This document shows, piece after piece, positions 35,493 to 44,921 of a stretch of 64,000 bases of DNA. The notes beneath the pieces are model-generated. The model saw nothing but the letters and a program-made list of their open reading frames with translations. It did not search any database and was not told the DNA's origin. Origin of the DNA: Paraburkholderia aromaticivorans (GTDB lineage Bacteria; Pseudomonadota; Gammaproteobacteria; Burkholderiales; Burkholderiaceae). The stretch's first letter is position 1; each line of letters begins with the position of its first letter. The stretch covers positions 992,001-1,056,000 of the forward strand of contig NZ_CP022990.1 in NCBI RefSeq assembly GCF_002278075.1, in the 5' to 3' direction. The position numbers and the translations under genes are program-made.

Positions 35493-37871
35493 ATGTTCAA
35501 CTTCGTTGTGCGAAGGCTGTCTCTTTGCGCCCGCCACGGCGCGCGCGGCTTCTCGCTTCAAGTGCTGCCCCAGTCGTTAGTCCCGGCCTGTTTGCCCGCC
35601 ATCGTTCCGGCGTTCGTGCCCGCCTTCATCGCCTCGCCCGCTCATGCGCAGAGCGCGAGCGCCGAAGCCACGCTACCTGTGGTCAGCGTTAGCGCGAGTG
35701 CCGTCGCCGCGCCGCGCGCCGTCGATCCCAACCTGCCGGCTTCAGTCGAAACCGTCACGCCCGAGCAGTTCGACAACTGGAACGTCGTCAATACGGAAGA
35801 CGTGCTGAAGTACATGCCGAACCTCGCCGTGCGCAAGCGCTTTATCGGCGACCTGAATTCGATCATCGCCGTGCGCGGCACCAGCAACACGCAAAGCGCG
35901 CGCGGTCTCGTCTACGCGGACGGCCTGCTGCTCAGCAATCTGCTCGGCAACAGCTATGCGTTTCCGCCGCGCTGGTCGATGGTGTTTCCTGATGAGATCC
36001 AGCAGGTCGATGTGATCTACGGGCCGTATTCGGCGCTCTATCCGGGCAACTCGCTCGGCGCGACCGTCCTGATCAGCACGCGCATGCCGAAACAGTTCGA
36101 AGCGAGCGCGGACCTCAAAGGCTTCACCCAGCACTTCAGCCTGTTCGGCGTGAACCAGAATTTCAACGGCAGCGAGGCCAGCGCGACGATTGGCGAGCGC
36201 ATCGGCAAATTCTCGTATCTGCTCGGCGTAAATCACCTGGAAAACACCAGCCAGCCGCTGCAATTCGCCACACTGGCCCAATCGCACACGCCCGCGAAAG
36301 CCGGCGACATTCCGGTCACCGGCGCGTACTTCTACAACAACCAGACCAATACGCCGACGGCGGTGCTCGGCGTGAACGGCGAAGGCATCGAACATACGGT
36401 GCAGGACCAGTTCAAGCTGAAGATGCAGTACGACTTCACGCCGACACTGCAAGGCGGCTTCACGCTCGGCTACTGGCATCAGACCTATAACAGTCAGACA
36501 TCGAGCTTCCTGCGCGATGCGAACGGCAATCCGGTCTACAGCGGCAAGGTCGCGATCGACGGCTATGAATACACGATTCCCGCGGCCGCACTCGCCCCGA
36601 GTCTCGGCCATAGCGAGAACTGGCTCTACGGCGTGTCGCTCAAAACGCGCAATGCCACCGGCTGGAACGGCGAAGCCATTGCTTCGTATTACGACGTCGG
36701 CAACAGCGTGGCGCGCACCGCGAGTTCCGGCGTGCCGGGCAACGGCCCAGGCACCGTGATCTTCGGCGACGGCACCGGCTGGAAAACACTCGATCTGCGC
36801 AGCACCTATACACCCGTGACGCAACAGGCCGGGCTCGCGAATCACGCGCTGAGCTTCGGCTACCACTACGACAACTACTTTGTCGATAACGAGAGCTACA
36901 ACACGCTGAACTGGCGCGACGGCGCGGCCACGTCGTTCGCCAATGCGTTCGCCGGCAAGACGCGGACTCAGGCGCTCTACGCGCAGGACGCGTGGCGCTT
37001 TCTGCCGCGCTGGAAGCTCGTCTACGGCGTGCGCTACGAAGACTGGCAAGCGTACGGCGGCTCGCAGTCGCTCGCCGGCACGACCCTGCCGTACAGCGAC
37101 GTGAGCCAGCATCACTTCTCGCCGAAAGCATCCCTGTCGTTCGACGTCACCGACGACCTGACCTTGCGCGCGTCGATTGGCCGCGCCTATCGCTTCCCGA
37201 CGGTCAGCGAACTGTTCCAGGGGCAAATCAACGGCTCCGCGATCGTCAACAACAATCCGAACCTGAAGCCCGAAGACGACCTCTCGAAAGAACTAACCGC
37301 CGAATGGGCGCACTGGAACGGCGTCTTCCGCCTCTCGCTGTTTCAGGACGACGTGAAGAACACGATCTTCAGCCAGACCGATACGACCGTGATTCCCAAC
37401 GTGACGAACTTCCAGAATATCGGCAAGGTCCGCTCGCGCGGCGTGGAGACGAGCTACTCGGGAGAGAACGTGCTGGTGCACGGCCTGGACCTGCTCGCGA
37501 GCGTGGCCTACACGCAGTCGAAGATTCTCGCCAACGCGCAGAACCCCGCCACGGTCGGCAAGTACTTCTACCGGATTCCGCTGTGGCGCGCGGATCTCGC
37601 GGCGACGTATCACATCGACGAACGCGCGGCGTTCACGCTCGCCGCGCGCTATTCGGGACGTCAGTACAACACGCTCACCAACACCGATACGAATCCGGAC
37701 GTGTTCGGCGGCACCAGCTCGTACACGGTGGCCGATGCGAAATTCACCTACAAGCCGACCAGGTTGAGTGAAGTCGGCATCGGCGTCGACAACCTGTTCG
37801 ATGCCCGCTATTTCGTCTATCACCCGTACCCCGGCCGCACGTTCTACGTGGAAGCGAAGCTGCGCATGTAG
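35493..37871 (+). CDS. TonB-dependent outer-membrane receptor
   Basis: A 792-aa TonB-dependent receptor. After a long signal region (ending near AHAQS, residue 52), a TonB-box-like start TLPVVSVSASAV leads into the plug domain (SVETVTPEQFDNWNVVNTEDVLKYMPNL, IAVRGTSNTQSARGLVYADG, VDVIYGPYSALYPGNSLGATVLI). A 22-strand barrel follows, with FTLAARYSG and a C-terminal GRTFYVEAKLRM. The substrate is not obvious. Its neighbours, a DUF2946 protein and a His/Met-rich PepSY membrane protein, favour copper or another metal chelate over a siderophore. No Fur box was recognised upstream. Confidence 0.88.
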   Translation: MFNFVVRRLSLCARHGARGFSLQVLPQSLVPACLPAIVPAFVPAFIASPAHAQSASAEATLPVVSVSASAVAAPRAVDPNLPASVETVTPEQFDNWNVVNTEDVLKYMPNLAVRKRFIGDLNSIIAVRGTSNTQSARGLVYADGLLLSNLLGNSYAFPPRWSMVFPDEIQQVDVIYGPYSALYPGNSLGATVLISTRMPKQFEASADLKGFTQHFSLFGVNQNFNGSEASATIGERIGKFSYLLGVNHLENTSQPLQFATLAQSHTPAKAGDIPVTGAYFYNNQTNTPTAVLGVNGEGIEHTVQDQFKLKMQYDFTPTLQGGFTLGYWHQTYNSQTSSFLRDANGNPVYSGKVAIDGYEYTIPAAALAPSLGHSENWLYGVSLKTRNATGWNGEAIASYYDVGNSVARTASSGVPGNGPGTVIFGDGTGWKTLDLRSTYTPVTQQAGLANHALSFGYHYDNYFVDNESYNTLNWRDGAATSFANAFAGKTRTQALYAQDAWRFLPRWKLVYGVRYEDWQAYGGSQSLAGTTLPYSDVSQHHFSPKASLSFDVTDDLTLRASIGRAYRFPTVSELFQGQINGSAIVNNNPNLKPEDDLSKELTAEWAHWNGVFRLSLFQDDVKNTIFSQTDTTVIPNVTNFQNIGKVRSRGVETSYSGENVLVHGLDLLASVAYTQSKILANAQNPATVGKYFYRIPLWRADLAATYHIDERAAFTLAARYSGRQYNTLTNTDTNPDVFGGTSSYTVADAKFTYKPTRLSEVGIGVDNLFDARYFVYHPYPGRTFYVEAKLRM

Positions 37872-37945
37872 GCGCGCCGAAGCCGCTGCACGCATCAGCA
37901 TGCGGCTCGCCCCGATCGATTCAATTTCTGCTCCAGGAGGATTCC

Positions 37946-39448
37946 ATGTCCACCACCACTGTCGAGACGTCACGCGTGACGAGCGCCGCCAACGCGGGCT
38001 ATCGAACGCTCTGGCGCTGGCATTTTTATGCCGGCCTCTTCGTGATGCCGTTTCTGCTCGTGCTCGCGATCACCGGCACGCTGTATTGCTTCCAGCCGCA
38101 AATCGAGCCGCTGCTGTATCCGCAGCGGCTGATCGTCGCACCACAAGCCGTGCCCAGGCTGCCTGCGGAAGCGCTGCTTGCCCACGCGCGTTCGGCCATG
38201 CCGCCGAATGCGACCGCGGTGACCGCGGTCGTCGCGAACGACCCGCGGCGCAGCGCCGAATTCGTCTTCCGTCTCGCACACGGCGATAAACAGAGCGTCT
38301 ATGTGAACCCGTACACGGGCGCGGTGCTGGGCACGCTGAGCGTCGAGCGGCGCTTCATGCAAGTGGACCGGATGCTGCATCGCAAGCTGCTGCTCGGCAA
38401 ACCCGGCGAACTGCTGATGGAACTCGCCGCATGCTGGACGCTCGTGATGATCGGCACCGGCGTCGCCTTGTGGTGGCCGCGCGAGAAAACCACGGCGCGC
38501 AACGCGCTGCTGCCGCGTTTCGCGCTGAAGGGCCGTCCGTTGTGGAGGAACGTTCACGCAGTCATGGGCATCTGGCTCGCGCTCGGCGCGCTCCTGTTCG
38601 TGTTGTCAGGACTGCCGTGGACGGGTTCGTGGGGCAAGCAGTTCAAGGCGCTCGCGAGCGCTGCGAATCTTGGGGCGCCGCCGGGAGCGTGGGGCGGTTT
38701 GCCGCTGCAATCCGGCGTGCCCGCAAAAGGCGGCAACGGTATCTCCGGGCCGGACACGCATGCGGAAAATGCGTCGAACGATGAACACGCCGCACACGAA
38801 GGCCACCGCGCGCATACGGGCAACACGGACTCGATGCCCGGCATGGTGATGGACGACTTGCCTCTGCCGCTCACGCCGTGGGCCGTGGGCAACGCCCGCG
38901 TGCCCAACTCCGGCGCCAACACCGGGGCGCACCCGCTGCCGCTCGGCCACGTCGTCGCGCTGGCCGCATCGCTCGGCTTGACTGAGGGCTACAACATCGC
39001 GCTGCCGGCTTCCGCGACCGGCGTCTACACCGTCTCGTACTTTCCGGGTGATCCCAAAGACGAACGCACGCTATACGTCGACCAATACAGCGGCGCGGTC
39101 CTGAAGGACATCCGCTATGGCGATTACGGCGCGGTATCGAAAGCCGTGTCGTACGGAACGTCGCTGCATATGGGCCGTTATTTCGGTCTCGCCAATCAGC
39201 TTCTCTGCACCGCCATTTCCCTCGGGCTTGCGGCGATGGCCGTCACCGGCTGCGTGATGTGGTGGAAGCGGCGGCCGCAACGCTCGCTCGGCGCACCGTC
39301 GCGTGAACGGGCCGCGCCACCGATGCGCGGCTGGAAAACCGGCCTCGTGCTGCTCGGCATCGTGTTCCCGTTGATGGGCGCCACGCTGGTCGCCGTGTGG
39401 CTCGCCGATCGGGCGATGGTTGGGCGAGGCGCGCGGCGCATCGCGTGA
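37946..39448 (+). CDS. PepSY-associated inner-membrane protein with His/Met-rich periplasmic loop
   Basis: A 500-aa inner-membrane protein of the PepSY_TM family (iron-regulated membrane protein type). Membrane helices occur near residues 25-48, 155-175, 205-225, 405-425 and 465-485. PepSY signatures are SVYVNPYTGAVLG and TLYVDQYSGAVLKDI, each with a nearby HRKLLLGKPGE- or HMGRYFG-type block. The loop at about 270-303 holds seven His and a MPGMVM motif, resembling copper-binding segments. AGGAGG precedes ATG 37946. It is probably a reductase or release partner for the metal brought in by the adjacent TonB receptor. Confidence 0.82.
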   Translation: MSTTTVETSRVTSAANAGYRTLWRWHFYAGLFVMPFLLVLAITGTLYCFQPQIEPLLYPQRLIVAPQAVPRLPAEALLAHARSAMPPNATAVTAVVANDPRRSAEFVFRLAHGDKQSVYVNPYTGAVLGTLSVERRFMQVDRMLHRKLLLGKPGELLMELAACWTLVMIGTGVALWWPREKTTARNALLPRFALKGRPLWRNVHAVMGIWLALGALLFVLSGLPWTGSWGKQFKALASAANLGAPPGAWGGLPLQSGVPAKGGNGISGPDTHAENASNDEHAAHEGHRAHTGNTDSMPGMVMDDLPLPLTPWAVGNARVPNSGANTGAHPLPLGHVVALAASLGLTEGYNIALPASATGVYTVSYFPGDPKDERTLYVDQYSGAVLKDIRYGDYGAVSKAVSYGTSLHMGRYFGLANQLLCTAISLGLAAMAVTGCVMWWKRRPQRSLGAPSRERAAPPMRGWKTGLVLLGIVFPLMGATLVAVWLADRAMVGRGARRIA

Positions 39449-39527
39449 CCCGCGCGGCGTCCGCGGAACCGTGAGCCGTCCGCGATTTTCGTGGAACGCA
39501 GGCCGCCCATGGCCCAAGAAACGCACG

Positions 39528-39581
39528 TTGCACGCTTTGTGCGTTTACGATACATTTTGCTCGTTTATGATCGATTTATCG
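39528..39581 (+). promoter_or_regulatory. DeoR-gene promoter with 10-bp direct repeats
   Basis: A -35-like TTGCAC (39528-39533), a 17-base spacer and a -10-like TACATT (39551-39556) lie upstream of the DeoR gene at 39601. Within and after it are CGTTTACGAT (39542-39551) and CGTTTATGAT (39562-39571), spaced exactly 20 bases, then CGATTTATCG (39572-39581). DeoR-family repressors often bind such repeats in their own promoters, so autoregulation is likely (inference). Confidence 0.5.
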
Positions 39582-39600
39582 AACCGGGCAAGGTGAAGAC

Positions 39601-40395
39601 ATGCAACGAACGCGACAGGAAGCCATCGAAGGGCTCTTGCCCGAGCAGCGCGAGGCGCTGATTCTGGCGCGGCTGCGAGCGCACGGGCGCGTGCTGGCAT
39701 CGGAACTAGCCGCCGAACTTCAAACCTCGGAACACACGGTGCGCCGCCACCTGCGGGACCTCGCCGACCAGGGCCATTGCAAGCGCGTCTACGGCGGCGC
39801 CCTGCTGATCTCGCCGTCCGACAAACCGGCGGCGGAGCGCATGAACGAGGCCATGGATCGCAAGGCCTGTCTCGCCGCCGCCGCGGTGTCGATCGTCCGC
39901 CCGAAGCAGATCATTCTGCTGGACGCCGGATCGACCAACGTCGCGATCGCCGCGGCCTTACCCGCCAACGCGGAGTTGACGGTCGTCACCAATTCGCCCG
40001 AGGCCGCCGTGCGTCTGCTGAACCGGCCGGGCTTCGAAGTGCTTCTGATCGGCGGGCGGATCGCGCGCGGCGCGGCGGGCTCGCTCGGCGCGACCGCGTT
40101 GCTGCAGATCCAGCAGATCCGCGCCGACCTGTGCTTTCTCGGCGCCTGCGCGCTCGACCCGGAGGAAGGCGTCGCCGCGTTCCACGCCGAAGACGCCGAA
40201 CTCAAACGGGCAATGGTCAAGGCAAGCGGCCAGATCGCCATCGCCATGACCTCGGAAAAGCTGATGACGGCGGCGCCGTTCTCGGTGGCGCCCGCTGCCG
40301 ACGTCGACTACCTGTTCGTCGAAGCCGACGTGCCCGCCGCGCGGCTCGCCAGTCTCGAAGCAGTCTGCGACAACGTGGTGGTGGCGCGCTCATGA
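39601..40395 (+). CDS. DeoR-family transcriptional regulator
   Basis: A 264-aa repressor. The winged helix-turn-helix at residues 14-70 (REALILARLRAHGRVLASELAAELQTSEHTVRRHLRDLADQG) is followed by RVYGGALL, the DeoR hinge, and a sugar-phosphate-sensing domain (ILLDAGSTNVAIAAALP, GGRIARGAAGSLGATALLQIQQIRADLCFLG). It likely senses a phosphorylated sugar and controls the coupled MFS gene. The stop overlaps the MFS start (ATGA). Confidence 0.9.
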   Translation: MQRTRQEAIEGLLPEQREALILARLRAHGRVLASELAAELQTSEHTVRRHLRDLADQGHCKRVYGGALLISPSDKPAAERMNEAMDRKACLAAAAVSIVRPKQIILLDAGSTNVAIAAALPANAELTVVTNSPEAAVRLLNRPGFEVLLIGGRIARGAAGSLGATALLQIQQIRADLCFLGACALDPEEGVAAFHAEDAELKRAMVKASGQIAIAMTSEKLMTAAPFSVAPAADVDYLFVEADVPAARLASLEAVCDNVVVARS

Positions 40396-41558
40396 CACCA
40401 TCCGCTACGTCCCCACTCAAGCCGGTCAAGGAACGCATTGCGACGCTGGGCGTGTTTCTCGCCAACGGTTTCGGCATCGGCGCGTGGGCCGTCGAAGTCC
40501 CGCGCATCAAGGAAAGCCTCGCGCTTGGCGACGCCTCGCTCGGCATTGCGCTATTCGCCTTCGCGCTCGGTGCGATCGTGGCCATGCCGCTGGCGGGACA
40601 ACTCGCGCCGCGCTTCGGCAGCGGCCGCGCCACCGCGCTGCTCGGCGCGGCGTTCGTCATCGCGCTGCCATTGCCGGCTTTTGCGCCCGGCATGGCCGCA
40701 CTGTGCATCGTGCTGTTTCTGCTCGGCGCGGCAAACGGCGCGCTCGACGTCTCCATGAACGGCCACGCCAGCACCATCGAAACGCAGTGGCATGCGCCGA
40801 TCATGTCGTCGTTTCATGCGGCGTGGAGCGCGGGCGGCCTGCTCGGCGCCGCCACGGGTGCGATGCTGCAAAAAGGTGGGGGCGGCGTAACCGGCGGCCT
40901 GCTGATACCGGACCTGTGCATCGCGGTTCTGATCGCCGCCGCCGCGTGGCTTGCCCTGCGTGACCTCGGTCCGAGAGCGGCTGCCGCGTCGAGCGGCCTC
41001 GCGTGGCCTTCGCCCGCCGTGATGAAACTCGCCATGCTCGCGTTTCTGTGCATGCTGGTGGAAGGGGCGGTCGCCGACTGGAGCGCCGTGTATCTGCGCT
41101 CGGCGTTGAACCGCGAGGCCAGCGTCGCGGCGCTCGGCTACTCCGCGTTCGCGTTCTCGATGGCAGCGTGCCGCATCGTCGGCGACGTGTCCGTGCGGCG
41201 TTTCGGTTCGAGCAGGGTCGTGGCGCTCGGCGCTCTGATTGCGGTGGCGGGGCTTGCGCTCGTACTGGGCTGGCCGACCGTGTTCACCGCTTGCGTGGGC
41301 TTCGCGATGGTCGGCGTGGGCCTCGCGAATATCGTTCCGGTGATCTTCAGCGCGGCGGGCCGCTCGACGCTCACGCCGGCAACCGGCGTCTCGATGGCCG
41401 CGACCTTCGGTTATGCCGGCTTCCTCGTCGGGCCGCCGTTGATCGGCCTCGGCGCGGGCCTGCTCGGCCTGCGCCTCGCGTTGTGCGTGCTCGTCATGGC
41501 GACGCTGGTCGTTTGCCTCGTCGGCGGCCAGGCCGTGCGCAGCGCGCGGCTCGCCTAG
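40392..41558 (+). CDS. MFS transporter coupled to DeoR regulator
   Basis: A 388-aa major facilitator with 12 hydrophobic segments. It resembles the YbjJ/fucose-permease-like branch: GFGIGAWAVEVPRIKESLALGDASLGIALFAFALGAIVAMPLAGQLAPRFGSG, and AANGALDVSMNGHASTIETQWHAPIMSSFHAAWSAGGLLGA in the centre. The direction and substrate are unknown; the coupled DeoR protein suggests a sugar or sugar alcohol. It converges on the ICMT-like gene with a 20-base gap. Confidence 0.85.
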   Translation: MTPSATSPLKPVKERIATLGVFLANGFGIGAWAVEVPRIKESLALGDASLGIALFAFALGAIVAMPLAGQLAPRFGSGRATALLGAAFVIALPLPAFAPGMAALCIVLFLLGAANGALDVSMNGHASTIETQWHAPIMSSFHAAWSAGGLLGAATGAMLQKGGGGVTGGLLIPDLCIAVLIAAAAWLALRDLGPRAAAASSGLAWPSPAVMKLAMLAFLCMLVEGAVADWSAVYLRSALNREASVAALGYSAFAFSMAACRIVGDVSVRRFGSSRVVALGALIAVAGLALVLGWPTVFTACVGFAMVGVGLANIVPVIFSAAGRSTLTPATGVSMAATFGYAGFLVGPPLIGLGAGLLGLRLALCVLVMATLVVCLVGGQAVRSARLA

Positions 41559-41578
41559 CAGTCCGCCCGGCGGTCCGC

Positions 41579-42292
41579 CTAGAACACGCCCGGAATCACG
41601 CGGTAACGCACGCGGCCCTTGTAGGTCCGATACCCTTCGTCCGCCGAGAGCAGTTGCTCCTCGCGCACGATGCGCCCCACCTGCAATGCGAACTGGCAGC
41701 CATACACCAGCAGGTTTTGCAGACCGAAATTCACCAGCAGAAAACCGATGTCGGTCAAGAAATAACCGAGGTACATCGGATGACGCACGAAGCGATAGGC
41801 GCCACGCGATACGACACCGCGGTTGGCCGGCAAGATGCCGAACGAGCGGCGCAGCGACGCCTTGGCGAACAGTTGCCAGAAAATCCCCAGCAGTTGCAGC
41901 GCCGCGCCGACGGTCTCCGGCACGAGTTGCGCGCCCGGGGCGAGACGCACGGCCAGGAAGTAGTACGTGCCGCCCATCGAGCACATGAAAGCGAACGGCC
42001 GCCAGTCGCGTTTCATCGGCACCCGCGTGAAGAGCGACAAGCCCACCGTGAAGCACGCCGCGACCACCAGCAACAACAGCGTGATCCGCGACGGCGCGGC
42101 AAGCCATTGCATGATCGCGGCATAGGCGAACACGCTCAGCATGAGCGCGGCGCCCACGCGCGCGGCCACCTCGATCAGCGCGTGCCGCAGCCCAGGCGCG
42201 CCGCCCGCGGCGTCGGATCCGCTGCCCGTTGTGGTGGCGCCTTCGATGCTGGCGGCGAGGGGCAAGTCTTGCAAAGGGGTCGTCGGTGTCAT
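41579..42292 (-). CDS. Isoprenylcysteine carboxyl methyltransferase-like membrane methyltransferase
   Basis: A 237-aa protein with about five membrane helices. The C-terminal SAM-binding signature GAYRFVRHPMYLGYFLTDIGFLLVNF and the EEQLLSADEGYRTYKGRVRYRVIPGVF tail identify the ICMT/PEMT-like family, which methylates lipids or lipidated carboxyl groups in membranes. It begins seven bases after the tadG stop, so it appears to be the last gene of the tad operon. Its target is unknown; a pilus or envelope lipid is one idea. No signal peptide is seen. Confidence 0.8.
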   Translation of the reverse strand: MTPTTPLQDLPLAASIEGATTTGSGSDAAGGAPGLRHALIEVAARVGAALMLSVFAYAAIMQWLAAPSRITLLLLVVAACFTVGLSLFTRVPMKRDWRPFAFMCSMGGTYYFLAVRLAPGAQLVPETVGAALQLLGIFWQLFAKASLRRSFGILPANRGVVSRGAYRFVRHPMYLGYFLTDIGFLLVNFGLQNLLVYGCQFALQVGRIVREEQLLSADEGYRTYKGRVRYRVIPGVF

Positions 42293-42299
42293 GGCGCGC

Positions 42300-43640
42300 T
42301 CACTTGGAAATACGCAGGATTTGCGAAGCCAGCTGCGAAAAGCACGGCTTCAGATCGGCGGGCGTCGCGGCGTAGCAATACACGCCGACCGGCTGTTTCG
42401 GGTTGTAGCAGCGCGACAGCGAATCGGCTGTGTTGGCCATGCACTTGAGCAGGTCCTGGCCGAGTTCGTTGTCCGGGCCGGCGGGCTGCACCAGTTCGGG
42501 TCCGTAACCGAGCGTGAACACGTAGGTGCCTTCATCACGCGCCGCCGAGGCCATCGCTTCGAGCAGATTGCGCGACGCGCGATTGACGTTCACGTAGGTG
42601 ATGGTGCCGTTGGGCACGGCGCGCGGCGCGCTCACGGGCCAGATCGGGAACGTCTGTTCGTTGACGTTGTGGGCGTTGTACCACTTCGGCATGGCCGTCA
42701 CGAGCTTGGTCACGTTGCTCTGGAAACACGGCGAGCCGAGCGTCTGGTTGAGCGCATTCATGTTGTACAGCCCCGACATCGTGCCAGGGCTGTCCGGACT
42801 CGCAATCGTGCCGGCGGTGTTGTTGCAGCCGCTCTGATTGGTCGTGAAAAACGAGGAGAAGCTGTTGGGCGCGCCGTCCGAGAAGAACACGATCACGCGC
42901 AAACTGGACGGCTGCGTGATCACCGTGTTCAACTGATTGCGCGCGTTCCAGATCGCTTCGGCCGAATTGGTGCTGCCGTTGAACGTGTATTTATTGATGT
43001 CGGCGGTCATCGTCGTGCGATCGAAACCGCGCGCGTCGCCGTTGAACGGCACGTCGACCACGGTGCCGTACGCGAAGTGCATCAGCGCCACCCGGTCGTT
43101 GGTCACATCGAAATTGTTGAGAAAGGCCACCGCGTTCGAGCGCACCGCGGCCGGCACGCCCGAGCTATTCAGCGAACCCGTCGTATCGATCACGAACGCC
43201 ATATCCAGCGTCTTGCGAATCGCCTGTGACGACGCGCTCACGTTCAGCACCTTGAAGCCGAGCACCTTCGTGAAGCTGACCGGCACGCTCGCCTGCGCGT
43301 TCATGCCGATCGTCACGGTACCGCCGTTGAACACGATCGACGGTGTGCCCGCCGTCACGCTCGAGCCGAGAAACCCCGCCGGATAGTTCGCCGCGAAAAA
43401 AGCCGTTGCCGCCTGCTGCGCGTTGTTGGTCTGCTCCGTCTGGTTGGCGCCGCGCGTGACCGCTTCGCCGGCCGCGATCACCGCGCCGTCGGTGGCGGCA
43501 TCCAGGCGCGCCTTGATCATGTAGCCGAGACCGGAATCCACGGCGAGACCGAGAATGCCCAGCAACGCGATCAGCGAGACCGCCACGATGATGCTGACCG
43601 AGCCCCTCTGCCGCCTTCTGAATGTCGCTGTCGTTTTCAT
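42300..43640 (-). CDS. tadG: Tad pilus assembly protein TadG (VWA-domain pseudopilin-like)
   Basis: A 446-aa protein. The N-terminal TadG/TadE-like anchor (RRRQRGSVSIIVAVSLIALLGILGLAVDSGLGYMIKARLDAATDGA) is followed by a von Willebrand A domain with a MIDAS-like DTTGS at residues 152-156. TadG is thought to anchor or adjust Flp pili at the envelope. GGGGGAAG precedes ATG 43640. It was originally about 49 bases from the upstream pseudopilin gene; an ISL3 element now separates the two, ending 28 bases before this start. Confidence 0.87.
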   Translation of the reverse strand: MKTTATFRRRQRGSVSIIVAVSLIALLGILGLAVDSGLGYMIKARLDAATDGAVIAAGEAVTRGANQTEQTNNAQQAATAFFAANYPAGFLGSSVTAGTPSIVFNGGTVTIGMNAQASVPVSFTKVLGFKVLNVSASSQAIRKTLDMAFVIDTTGSLNSSGVPAAVRSNAVAFLNNFDVTNDRVALMHFAYGTVVDVPFNGDARGFDRTTMTADINKYTFNGSTNSAEAIWNARNQLNTVITQPSSLRVIVFFSDGAPNSFSSFFTTNQSGCNNTAGTIASPDSPGTMSGLYNMNALNQTLGSPCFQSNVTKLVTAMPKWYNAHNVNEQTFPIWPVSAPRAVPNGTITYVNVNRASRNLLEAMASAARDEGTYVFTLGYGPELVQPAGPDNELGQDLLKCMANTADSLSRCYNPKQPVGVYCYAATPADLKPCFSQLASQILRISK

Positions 43641-43659
43641 GGCTTCCCCCGAAACTGCT

Positions 43660-43667
43660 TTTTCTTA
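43660..43667. repeat. Target-site duplication, tadG-side copy
   Basis: TTTTCTTA directly abuts the inverted repeat on the tadG side of the ISL3 element. The identical eight bases follow the other end, matching the 8-bp duplication made by ISL3-family transposases. Confidence 0.93.
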
Positions 43668-43694
43668 GGTTCGTCAGTAAAAAGTGTGGGTTGT
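43668..43694 (+). repeat. Terminal inverted repeat of ISL3 element, tadG-side end
   Basis: This 27-base end starts GGTTCGTCAGT and matches the complement of the opposite end at 19 of 27 positions, including the outer GG-TCGTC and an inner TGTGGGT block. It overlaps the 3' end of the transposase gene. Confidence 0.88.
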
Positions 43695-44921
43695 CGGCGG
43701 CTCGGGCAAATTGCCAAGTGCATGATATAGCGCGATTTCCGTCGTTCGAAACGTCCGGAAGCCGTACGCTTTTCTCATGGTGACTTTGGCCTTGTTGTTC
43801 AAACCCTCGACGATTCCGCTGGAGAACTGCTTGCGCGCATGAAAGTAGTTGAGAATCAGTTCTCGATGGGCGCGCACGGTGCGTGCGAACTTCTTCATTG
43901 GTTCGATGCGTGAGCGCATGACCCGGGTGCACCACTGATCGAGGAACTTGCCTGCCCAGACAGGCGAGATGTAATCCCAGATCTGCTGGAACTCCTCCTT
44001 GAGAAGATAGGCGCGGACACTGCGCAGGTTGTAGTGCAGCAGATCGCGCAGGCGCAGTCGCTGATTGTCAGTAAGGTTCTCTGGCCGCTTGAGCAAACAC
44101 CAGCGGGACTTCTTGAGGACTGGCTCATAGCCGTCGCGGGTCATGCGGCGAGCTTCCTCGGCGCGAACCTCGTCGATCGCCTTGTTCATTTTGGCAACGA
44201 TGTGGAAGCGGTCGAGGATGTTCAGCGCGTTGGGGCAATGTAGTGCGATCATCTCGATGTAGGGCCGCCACATGTCCGAGCAGACGAACTCGACCTGCTC
44301 GCACAACCGTTTGCCGATCATGACGAAGAACTTTGCGAAGCTTTCCTTCGTGCGCTCCTGGCCAACCCAAAGCAGGCGCACGCAGCTGGCCTCGATCTGA
44401 TAGACCAGCGTGAGATAATTGTGCCCTCGGCCATACTGGATTTCATCGACGCCCAAAGCGCGGATGGTGCCGAGTTCGCGATGGGCCAGCCCCCAGTCGA
44501 CCACCCACTCCACCGCCTGGGCAACCTTCTCCCAACTGGTGCGAAAGCTTTGCGCTGTCTCTTTCCAGGAGAGCTTGCGTGCCCACTGCGCGAGAAACAG
44601 CATGTAGGCCTTGGTCAGCGTGTGCTTGCCGATGGCCCACGGCACCGTCTCGACCTTCACGCCGCACTCACGGCAGTCGACGCGGCGCATGGCGTACAGC
44701 AAAATCACCGCGAAGCCCCAGATCGGAATAAATTCGAAACTACGCGATGCGAGCGTGTCATAGCCGCTGCCAGGCCGGTTGCAACACGAACAGATCGGCT
44801 TCGAACCCTTGCGTGGCCGCACGTCGATCTCGATGGTTTTGGACTGCTCGCACAGTCGGGCACTTTCATAGACGAAGCCGGGAAAATGATGGCAGGCATT
44901 GAGCAGGCGGGTCAGCAACAT
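43674..44921 (-). CDS. tnpA: ISL3-family transposase
   Basis: A 415-aa DDE transposase. The N-terminal zinc finger region has CSCCNRPGSGYD and CRECGVKVE. The catalytic core includes GVDEIQYGRGHNYLTLVYQ (first Asp), CSDMWRPYIEMI (second Asp) and a C-terminal SGIVEGLNNKAKVTMRKAYGFRTF with the Glu. An in-frame TTG nine bases upstream is a weaker start. The ATG shares the tetranucleotide CATG with the start of the divergent accessory gene. Nothing suggests it is broken. Confidence 0.93.
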   Translation of the reverse strand: MLLTRLLNACHHFPGFVYESARLCEQSKTIEIDVRPRKGSKPICSCCNRPGSGYDTLASRSFEFIPIWGFAVILLYAMRRVDCRECGVKVETVPWAIGKHTLTKAYMLFLAQWARKLSWKETAQSFRTSWEKVAQAVEWVVDWGLAHRELGTIRALGVDEIQYGRGHNYLTLVYQIEASCVRLLWVGQERTKESFAKFFVMIGKRLCEQVEFVCSDMWRPYIEMIALHCPNALNILDRFHIVAKMNKAIDEVRAEEARRMTRDGYEPVLKKSRWCLLKRPENLTDNQRLRLRDLLHYNLRSVRAYLLKEEFQQIWDYISPVWAGKFLDQWCTRVMRSRIEPMKKFARTVRAHRELILNYFHARKQFSSGIVEGLNNKAKVTMRKAYGFRTFRTTEIALYHALGNLPEPPTTHTFY

